A stretch of DNA of 64,000 bases from NCBI GenBank assembly GCA_029783825.1, contig JAREIK010008076.1, positions 62,001-126,000 on the forward strand, read 5' to 3'. Origin of the DNA: Sapria himalayana (lineage: Eukaryota > Streptophyta > Magnoliopsida > Malpighiales > Rafflesiaceae). The stretch's first letter is position 1. Each line of letters opens with the position of its first letter. Under the pieces are notes generated by a model. It was not told the origin of the DNA and made no database searches. It saw only the letters and a list, made by a program, of their open reading frames with translations. Shown here piece by piece: positions 55,531-64,000 of this stretch. Both the position numbers and the translations under genes were made by a program.

Positions 55531-56307
55531 TATAATATATCTATATTTTTGAATTTTAAAATTATTGTACAGGCTTATATATTTAATCTAAATATATAAT
55601 TGAATTTGAAAATTACTGTACATGCTGGGGTATTTTAATGTTTGACATTTTAAATGCATTAATATGTAAATATATTTTTATTTGGTTTAATTTTTTTAAA
55701 TATCTAAAGTCATGCATTTTTCTTTTGTAAATATTTTCAAGTTGGGTATAAAAAAGTAATGTCGTATTTTTTTAATATTTTCAAATCTAGGTTTAAACTC
55801 ACCCGAACCACAGCATGGCGGAGTCATGCTGGGTTCAATGCTCACCTGAATGTTGCATTTGGCTGAAGTAATGTTGGGTGCAAAGCTCACATGAACATCA
55901 TCATATATGGCTAAAGTAAAGCAGGGTGTAAACTAATTTGAACACCCTGACTCACACTAATTTACTCTAAAAACTAATTAGAACATCTTGACTCACTCTA
56001 GTTTTAATCCTGCTATCCGATAACAAAAGTGAATTTTCACTACAAATTGGTGCTCCAAGTGTTATATGAAAGATAGTCGATACGATATAGTTGAAGGTCA
56101 GATAATCAACAAAATCTTCACCTTAGATGTTTAATTTTTCGTTTGGAGTTAAATGGATGCATAACTGGGGGTTGAGTTCTGTTGTGATTTTATTTACCTT
56201 TTTTTTCTTTTTATTTCATGTTATTTGATGGGATCACCCAACCCAATGATATGAATGACATATTTGATATTGAATGTTTAATTTATTTTTCTACATTTTA
56301 ATCGTCA
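55531..56307 (+). mobile_element. Decayed LTR upstream of a primer-binding site
   Basis: Probable LTR whose right edge is at about 56307, three bases before TGGTATTAGAG. Within it are short degenerate repeats at 55800-55990 (GGTGCAAAGCTCAC and ACACCCTGACTCACACTAAT-like words, each at least twice). The left boundary is not determined. A minus-strand frame of 64 codons here has no recognisable product. Confidence 0.4.
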
Positions 56308-56310
56308 AGA

Positions 56311-56321
56311 TGGTATTAGAG
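56311..56321 (+). other. Retrotransposon primer-binding site (initiator Met-tRNA type)
   Basis: TGGTATTAGAG differs by one base from TGGTATCAGAG, the usual site complementary to the 3' end of initiator Met tRNA in plant LTR retrotransposons. The flanking leader is shared with 31092-31130. Confidence 0.6.
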
Positions 56322-57577
56322 ACAGATATATATGTGATTTAAAGATTACAAATTATAGAATGACACTTACACTTATCTCTAACAAAAAAATGCACATAGT
56401 AAGGGCAACAAGTGCTCGCATAAGGGCAGGAGTCACACACAGTGCGTGACAAGAGGTGTGTACAATGTACGACAAGGGGCACACAATGCTAGACAAGTGG
56501 TAGTGGAGGCATAATGCATGGTGGAGGCATGCAATGTGCAATGGGTTTTTTTCAAAACACCCTAACGGTGCACAACAACATATGGTGGTGAGTGGTAATG
56601 GAAGATGATAATTTTGAGCAGAAATCCTAATTAGTGTTTTTGTAGTTCTATAAAAAAAGGAGAAAATAATTAAGTATAGTTACTTTTGTATTTTTTTGAG
56701 AAATCACATTTTTGTGATATTGTCTGGATTATTACAGTAGAGGTAGATAGAAGAAAGTCTTAGTTCAGTGAATTCATTATTGGAGGATTAGTCAAATTAA
56801 AAATAAGTATTATATATTATTTTTAAAGAATAGATCGATAGTATTATGTTGGAGTGAGAGAGATAGACTTTTAGTCAGAGCTATCTAGTGGTCATCACAG
56901 AGTCAAATCATCACAACACTTACTAAGAATTAGTATACAAAATTATTCTCTAAGATAATAATAAATTATTCTTTTCTTATAAGTATCAATGATTATTTTA
57001 TTTGTACTCTCATTTCATATTTATTGATTATCAACACAAGAGTAAATATTTATATCATTGGTAATTATATTTTATTTTTTATATTCTTTTCTTATTTTGA
57101 AAATATTATTATTACCATATGAAAATATTTAAAAGTTATTGATTATGCTATTATTCAGCTTTAATCTTTATTACTTCTTTGTATCATATTTATTTTTGAT
57201 TTTCCTATTAGTTTATTTTATGTGAGTTATCTTTTTAGATAATTAAATTATAGCATTATTATTATTTCTATTATTATTTATTTGAATAATTGGCAGACTC
57301 TGAGGAAGATTCTATTTGAGATTAAGTAGGTTGAATTATATATTCTTTCTTTAACAATAAGATCTCTCTTTATATATGTGAGTATTTTTAATTTATTACT
57401 TATGCATTCCCATCTTGAGTATTTATCACTAGTTAAATTGAGAATACTTTATTATTTTCTTAAAATTATTTTGATTATAGAATATGAAACATATCAGCTA
57501 CAAAAGCTTACTAATATTTTGTATCCTATATGCTTGTTTGATTTGATTAGGTACTTATGCATCTTATACAATAAAAT
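56322..57577. other. AT-rich retro-leader and spacer, no coding signal
   Basis: The first 300 bp include a short GC-richer segment of repeated ACAAGTGGTAGTGG- and GGAGGCATGCAATG-like words (56395-56545). The remainder is AT-rich. No gag or pol similarity was recognised. Confidence 0.35.
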
Positions 57578-57790
57578 TAGGGGTGTCAAGTGTGTTGGGT
57601 GGCTTGAGCACGACCCATGACATGACACAATTTAGACATATCAGGTTTGACATGGCATGGTTCAAAATAATGTTTGGGCCTCACTTGTGCTTGCCTTTGG
57701 CACTATCTCTATGGGAACACATGTGCCTCATGTTGTATCAGGTATGGCCCATGAGGCAGGCACAATAAAATGAAATGTGGCATGACCACA
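57578..57790 (+). mobile_element. hAT-like terminus and subterminal segment
   Basis: TAGGGGTGTCAA at 57578 is a common plant hAT-type terminal motif. It is followed by GGCTTGAGCACGACCCATGA, CATGACACAATTT and a GC-richer segment with GGGCCTCAC, GGTATGGCCCATGAGGC and GGCATGACC, comparable with the block at 26930-27310. The other end is not found. The transposase-like remnant at 62600-64000 is on the same strand, but linkage over 5 kb is uncertain. Confidence 0.5.
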
Positions 57791-59978
57791 TCTGAAAAAA
57801 ACATTCATTTTAAAATGATTGCTATTTGCTGATTGGAAAACACTTGTTGCTATGTTGTTGGCCAAAAAAAAATTCTAATTATTTTATCTATTGGATTACA
57901 TCCCAATCCAATTGTTTTAATGGGCAAAATTCAATATAAGGTTGTTAAATGGATAAAATATTATTTATAGATATAATGGTTATTTACCTATAAATAATAT
58001 TTAATATTTTTTATTTTTCATAATTTATTTGTAATTACGTCTTCTCTCCCTTTCTTCTGGCTCTTCTTTAAATTATAAAAGCCTCATAGTATCCTATTTG
58101 TGCCCCATAATTTTTTTTAATTATAATTTTAATTTACCGGAATGTCAGAGTTATTTTATGATGAGCTATGACTTTGAAGCATGAGAATATGATGCAGAGG
58201 TAAAAGAATACATGCTACCCACATAAAATAAAGATACATATTACATTGCATATATTTTATTTAATAATTTTTATATAAATAAATAAATTAACAAAAAAAG
58301 TAAAAGATTAGAAAAATACTATTCTCTTCTCATGCTTTATTCTCTTAAATTATAAAATAACAAATAATAAATATTATAAATTGAATTAGACTTACTATAA
58401 AAATAATAGTTGTAACTTGATAGAAATGTTGAGATCGAAACTAAGTTTTCTTTATGACATTGAGTAATGTGATTAAAAAACTTAAAATAAGTAAGCTTCA
58501 GTAGTATACACACATTTTAACATAATCTATAATAAAATTTTTGAGATACTGAAGAAGATTCGATATAATATATATACTATGAAAGATATATATATGTAGG
58601 AGGGGCTATTGGTGGCATTGACCACTATAAGAGATATGCCAATTAATATACTAAAAAATATGGTGCATTAGATCTTAGACAAACTTAATTGAGTGGTGAA
58701 ATTTTGAAGTTGTATTAAGTTAAGGTTTATTGACTTCATTTATGACAATGAGTTTGGAAGGAAATACTTGATAAATTCAAATTATGCAAACTTACTTTTA
58801 ATTTATTTATCATAGAATTTCTAAGTAAATTAGTAGGAATAACATAATAATTAGTAATTAATGAACTTAAAAAGCAATTAAGTAATTTTTGTGACTTTCG
58901 ACATTTAGATTAGTTTTGATGATGTATTCACATAAGTTATCACCCACTATATTGATTTTAAGTAGAAATTAAATAAAAGAATTATAATCTCATGAGATTG
59001 TTTATCCTCATTATGATATTTAATATTTGTGTTTTTCAAAGATATTTAGAGAATATGATATTCAAAATAAAATTTTTAGTATTATATTGGTAATGTTTCA
59101 AATATAATTGTTGTGATTAATAGTTTGTGAGAATTATTAGAGATGTATCATTAGATGATATTTTTTATGTTAGGTATATGTATCATATAATTAATCTAAT
59201 AGTGCAAGTATGAATAAAAATTGTTTTATTCATATTTGAAATATAAAAATTCACTAAAAGTTAAATATATTAAGATACCTAGCAGGCAATAAGATTTTTA
59301 CCTTTTATGTTGTAAGTAGCCTTAAAAAAAATTTCAAATAAATGTTAGACTCCATTAGTATTATACATTGTCATGTTGAATTCAAGTGTTGGCTATCACA
59401 CTTGATATTCAACTACGTCCATAGTAAATCTAGTAAAATTATTATTAATAATTTGGATTATTAAGATAAAATTAGTTTTTGAAATTCTTAAAGAATTATA
59501 TCATATGATAAATATGTCTTAACTTATGTACACTCTACTATATGTATTGTATTAAGTGTATATGTAATATTAGTTATACATTTAACAAATTTAGAATATA
59601 ATATGAATGTTACTTTTATATTTGATTGCATATATGGATAATAAGGTAGATGGAAGAGCTATAAAACATTTTAAAATATTTATTCACATGCATGAATAAA
59701 ATAGAATAAACATATTGTAGGATTCATGAACAATTAGATAATATGTTTAAATATTATGACACTAAGTATTATAGTTTAGTGAGTCTTTTAGTTAGTTTTC
59801 GAGTATAGATATGAACAAATTATTTGAATACTAATTTTTTCATTTGTAGCTAGAGGCAATGATGTGATGGTTCGCCGAATAGAGAAAGTATCGGTACTTA
59901 TATATACTTTTTGCTCTATTTTATCATATGATATATTAAGAATTTAGATATATTAAATTAGTGAAAAAATATAAATCC
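57791..59978. other. AT-rich stretch, nothing recognised
   Basis: About 2.2 kb with no domain-bearing frame. One motif (AATATGGTGCATTAGATC near 58658) is shared with 28205, which suggests a dispersed repeat of unknown class. Confidence 0.35.
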
Positions 59979-59979
59979 A

Positions 59980-62600
59980 TCAATCTCATATTATCTAAGA
60001 TTATATGGATCTACTAACTCATTTGATATCTAAATAATATTGGATCCTATTTATTCTGACATTATTATATTATTTTAGATAAGAGACTGATATTGTGACC
60101 ATACATGATAAAAGTATTCTTATGCTTAAAAGATTGAGACGATCCAGAAATAAGTTTTTAGGATTAAGTGAAATAATGCTAGTGAATGATACACACGGCC
60201 ATCGATGATATCAAGGTTTGAATATAAGTTGAGATGTGCCGATCTGAACCATACAAATTACTGTGGAATATTAGAAGACTGACATGTTATTATTGCTATT
60301 ACTATTGAGTGTCATGATTTTTACTTAGTTTTCTAATTTATTATTATTTGTGATATCGTGATTGAAATCAAAATCATGAAATAGATATATTTTTATTGAG
60401 TTATGATTTTTATTTAATTTTATTTTAAAAAATTAAAATTCTATTTTAAAAACTAACATTATATGACAAGTTAATGCCTACGACGTCCACCTGATGCCTA
60501 GTGGCATTGGCTGACGAGTTGTCTGTCCAGTATAGTTTAGTGGCATGTGGCCACAGGTCATTGGGCACTGGCTAGCTGCCATTAAGCTAGTGTTAGCATC
60601 CAGTAGCCAGGAGCCAGCAACTAGCTAGAGTGAGGGGGCAGAGGTAGTGGCCAAACCCAACGCCACCAAGCTGAGGAAAATGGGCCATTGGGCCATGTTA
60701 GTACCCTGTAGCCAGGCACTCCTTAGTAATGCCTTAAGAGCAGGTGTGCCTTAGGCACTCAATAAGTGCTTGGGGGGAGGCATGCCGATTTGTGCTAAGG
60801 ACAAAAAGGCATGAATCTACTGCCAAGCGCTCCGATGAGAGCAACTCACTTTAAATGCCATCCCCCTCCCACAACAAAATCAAACCTCGAAGAGATGCTA
60901 TCATTCTCTCTCATTTCTTCATGAATTTACTAAACAATCATACAAATTAATCTATCTCATATTATCTAAGATTATATGTGATTTACTAATCTTTTTGGTA
61001 TCTTTCATATTATTGAGTTTATTTTTTTGTGATTATTTATATTATTCAGAGAAGAGATTGATATTGTGACCATATATCATAAAAATATTCTCATGCTTAA
61101 AAGAGTGTGAGGATTTCAGTAATAGTCTTTAGGATCAAGTGAAAAAATTACTAGTGGATGATGACCTCACATGGCATCGAGGGTATCAAGGTTTTGACAA
61201 AAACTTGTGATGTGACAATCCGAACCATACAAACTTATCTTGGAAATTACAAGACTCACATGTTATTATTGTTTACTACTGTTGATCATTGTATTTTTTA
61301 CTTAATTTTCTAATTTATTATTATCTATGATATTGATGATAAGATCAAAATCAAAATCATGAGATAGATATATTTTTTTGAGTTGACTCTTATTCATTTT
61401 CATTAACAATATAATATAGTATATTTTTAATATTTAAATTGATAAAAATTAAAATTATATTAAAAAAAACTCTATATGACAAAGTTAGTGTCTATGGCCC
61501 CTAGCTTGACGCCTAGTGGCCACTAGGCACTAGTTGATGGGTTGGCCTAGCTAGTATAATTCAGTGGCTATGTCCATAGGTCATTGGGCATGGCTAGCTA
61601 CTAGTCAGCCACTGTTAGTACTAGGAACAAGCCAACGAACCAAGGTGAGGTGTCATAGGTTGTGGCCAACCTGACCTTGTCCTACCCAACACATTTGGAG
61701 GGAAAAGTGGGCCTTTGGGCCATGTGGCACCCAACGGCCATGTGTGCCTTGAGCACGCCTTAAGACACTAGCTAGATACAAATCAAATAGTTGATTGGTT
61801 CAAAGGCCACTAGGAATTGGCTGGCTGCTATCAGCTAGTGTTAGCACCCAACAGCCAAGGACCGGCCCAACCACCAACCAGGGTGAGGGGGCATAGGTAG
61901 TGGCCAACCGATCCTATCCTAACCCACATGCCTGGCTGAGCAAAGTGAGCTTTGGGCCATGTTAGCACCCACACACCATGTGTTCCTCTCAGACATGCCT
62001 TAAGACTCACAGTGTTACCATTGTTTGCTATTGTTGATTGTAGTGCTTTTTACTTAGTTTTTTAATTATTATTATTTGTTATATTATGATGAAATCAAAT
62101 TCATGAAATAGATTGTTTTTTATTGAGTTGATTTTTATTCATTTTCATTTACAATGCAATACAATTTATATTTAATAATTAAATTTTTAAAAATTAAATT
62201 TAAATTTAAAAACAAACTCTGCATGACAAAGTTAGTGCCCATGGCACCTTGCTTGATGCCTAATGGTCACTAGGCATTGGTTGACGGGTTGTCCTAGCTA
62301 GTACAATCCAGTGGCTATGGCCATAGGCCACTAGGCACTTGCTATTTGCCAGTCAGCCAGTGTTAACACCCAATAGTCAGGAATTAGCTAACCAACTAGG
62401 ATGAGGGGGCATAGGTAGTGGCCAACTCGACCATGTCCTACCCAACATGTCTGGTTGAGAAAAGTGGGCCTTTGGGCTATGTTAGCACCCAAAGGCCATG
62501 CGTGCCACATGCATGCCTTGAGCTCAAGCATGCCTCAGCATGCCATATGCACTGGCCCCACATGCATGCATCACTCTCAATAATACTTACAAGTTAGAGG
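59980..62600 (+). repeat. Tandem repeat of about 970 bp with GC-rich cores
   Basis: Three partial units. CTCATATTATCTAAGATTAT occurs at 59984 and 60955 (about 970 bp apart). ATTGTGACCATA, GATATCAAGGTTT, CGAACCATACAAA, GACATGTTATTATTG and TTTTTACTTA follow in both units, and the last part recurs at 62003. Each AT-rich part leads into a GC-rich core (60470-60830, 61485-61770, 61795-62000 and 62225-62580) with GCCTAGTGG, CACTAGGCAC, GGCTAGCTGCC, GTGTTAGCACCCA, GAGGGGGCATAGGTAGTGG and GGGCCTTTGGGC words. The unit at 61795 is an extra core without its AT part. No coding function was recognised. Confidence 0.85.
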
Positions 62601-62612
62601 TTAAGGAAAGAG

Positions 62613-62972
62613 CTAATATTTTATTTTGTAGATGATTATATGATGTTACAATTCATTTAATACAGTGAAATATATTAGTTATAACCAATGCTTGAGATAA
62701 TCAGGTATATGATTTGAAATATAAGAGATCTAACTTTCATGATGTGAGAGTAACTAGTCTAAATAAAGAATTATATTCTTACAAAGAATTTGATATTTTA
62801 TTTTGTAGATAGTTATATAATACTGTAATTCATTTAATATAGTCAACTATATTAGTTCTTAACCAAAGCTTGAAAGGAAATGGGCAATATTATTTGAGAT
62901 ATAAAAGATTTCAATTTTTATGATGTGAGAGTTACTAGTCTAAAAAAAGAATTAATTCTTATAATGAATTTG
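62613..62972 (+). repeat. 178-bp tandem duplication inside hAT transposase sequence
   Basis: Two copies offset by about 178 bp, each with TATTTTATTTTGTAGATGAT (or GATAG), ATTCATTTAATA, ATATTAGTT, CATGATGTGAGAG and ACTAGTCTAAA words. Each copy encodes the same transposase segment, so a single coding block was duplicated. Confidence 0.8.
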
Positions 62973-64000
62973 ATGAAGAATCATTTTTACATTATGGAAG
63001 TAAAATGAATATTTAATTATATCGAATGAATGAACTGATAGAAAGAAAGAATGTTGGTGAATTTATAAAGAAAAATAATGTATCCATGTTTATAAAACCT
63101 ATTGATATTTTTTTTATGATCAAGATGAGAGATAAATTATTAGAATTATTTGATAGTTGGATGAAAGAAGTTAACCAACGATAATATTATTCAAGTTATA
63201 ATAGATAATACTTTAAATTATGTGATAGTAAATATTTAAAATTTAATTTGATTTTTTTTATTATTTTATTTAGGTTATTACACATTATATATTATTTCTA
63301 TATTAATGTTTAAGTTTAACTATATAGGTAGATTGTTGAAATAAAAAAGACAATATTGTAATGGATACTATGTATTGCATATTGTCTTGACTTATTGTTG
63401 ATAGATATTGAAAAACTATCATATATCAAGAATAGAATAAAGTGAGTTATATTATATGTGGTTGTATTTATAATAAAGTGAGAGTAATTAATATGCTTAG
63501 ATGATTTATTGAGCAAAATTAGTTGTTTAGGCTTACAAAGATGTGGTTTGTAATGGTATTAATCACCTTATCTCGTATTAATAAATAAAAAAATAACTTA
63601 GGAAATTATAAATTGGCAAACGCGGAAAAGAGAAAAAATATTATTTTTATGCCTCATTTTTAGAAAACTATAATATTTTGTTTGAAGGTGTCAACCCTCT
63701 TGTACATATTCTTTGCTTGGTGGTTGGTGAAAATAGGCATACAATGAGTTACATTTATGTTTTCATGCAAAAGATAGAAAATAATTATCAAAAGTTTTAA
63801 TGAGAGTGAAAGAAGTATAAGGTAATCATGAAAATCATAATAGGCAGTGAGAGATTTAGCTTCATCAGCCTTATATTCAGCTAGAAATTTTTGTACATAG
63901 AGTTTTATTATGATACAAAAGGATTAGTAGTAAATCTAGATTCAAAAATCTTTGAAGATGTATGTAAATGTAAGTTGAGATTGATGAAATAGAGAGGTGA
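62735..64000 (+). pseudogene. hAT-family transposase (DUF659-type) pseudogene, runs off the window
   Basis: Decayed BED-finger/hAT transposase. Visible blocks in order: FHDVRVTSLNKELYSYKEF (62735-62790) and its duplicated, more decayed copy (62912-62965); NVSMFIKPIDI (about 63075-63107) and LLELFDSWMKEV (63137-63172), corresponding to the DUF659 segment; DNIIQVIIDNTLNYV (63180-63224) after a frameshift, corresponding to the conserved VVTDNAxNY motif; WILCIAYCLDLLLIDIEKL (63362-63418), the W-PC-AH-C-D-L motif with His changed to Tyr; GINHLIS (about 63556), near the TRFAT segment; and FEGVNPLVHILCLVVGENRH (about 63680-63740) followed by YIYVFMQKIE and KKYKVIM. Many stops and frameshifts. The N-terminal BED finger is not recognised and the hAT C-terminal dimerisation domain would lie beyond the window. 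Confidence 0.85.

Noticed and set aside
63316..63516. Minus-strand 66-codon frame
   Set aside because: It is antisense to the hAT transposase segment containing the W-x-C-A-Y-C motif.

Overview
The window looks like intergenic DNA from a large, AT-rich plant nuclear genome. The evidence is decayed CACTA (En/Spm) transposons with CACTACAAG termini and TNP2/Transposase_24 remnants, a Ty1-copia remnant, hAT remnants, and intron-bearing pseudogenes whose closest relatives are plant proteins (endoplasmin/HSP90-7, the ARM-repeat protein ARIA, a zinc alcohol dehydrogenase). No intact functional gene is visible. I favour an angiosperm but cannot name the lineage from this sequence.

The dominant feature is about 21 kb, a third of the window, of degenerate TATC/GATA tetranucleotide array in three blocks: 4146-6750 (GATA on +), 14432-21146 (TATC on +) and about 32165-43450 (TATC on +), the last followed by a short head-to-head GATA tract to about 43830. 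The many long reading frames in these blocks (Tyr-Leu-Ser-Ile polypeptides) are by-products of the repeat and are not annotated as genes. Every block touches CACTA-family sequence: a terminus at 4145, a truncated ORF2 at 6751, subterminal repeats before 14432 and 32165, a 227-bp terminal pair at 21147-21373, and a fragment inside the array at 17272. The middle block is also flanked by long inverted arms of about 1.3-1.4 kb.

Layout: 1-4145, two parallel 3' halves of a CACTA family, each with a palindromic TATATACGTACATATA-type minisatellite. 4146-6750, GATA array. 6751-13000, a cassette of minus-strand gene remnants (CACTA ORF2 end, unrecognised exon-like pieces, ADH C-terminus, nearly whole endoplasmin pseudogene). 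13160-22540, inverted arms around the TATC array. 22830-31000, AT-rich DNA with an ARIA pseudogene (25131-26103), a hAT-type end (about 26340-27323) and a 180-bp tandem duplication. 31080-32164, retro-leader and CACTA 3' end. 32165-43830, the largest array. 43830-45522, copia LTR and RT/RNase H remnant on minus, cut by a CACTA element whose terminus is at 45523. 45523-52100, that CACTA element on minus (minisatellite, ORF2, TNP2 C-terminal domains). 52110-53745, a three-copy higher-order repeat of about 556 bp. 54012-55230, another CACTA left end with a dense subterminal repeat array. 55265-56321, microsatellites and an LTR/primer-binding site. 57578 onward, a hAT-like terminus, then AT-rich DNA, then a roughly 970-bp tandem repeat with GC-rich cores, and finally a decayed hAT (DUF659-type) transposase running off the end of the window.

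The genes do not form an operon or pathway. What unites the window is repeated nesting of CACTA elements and the expansion of tetranucleotide and minisatellite DNA at or near their ends.
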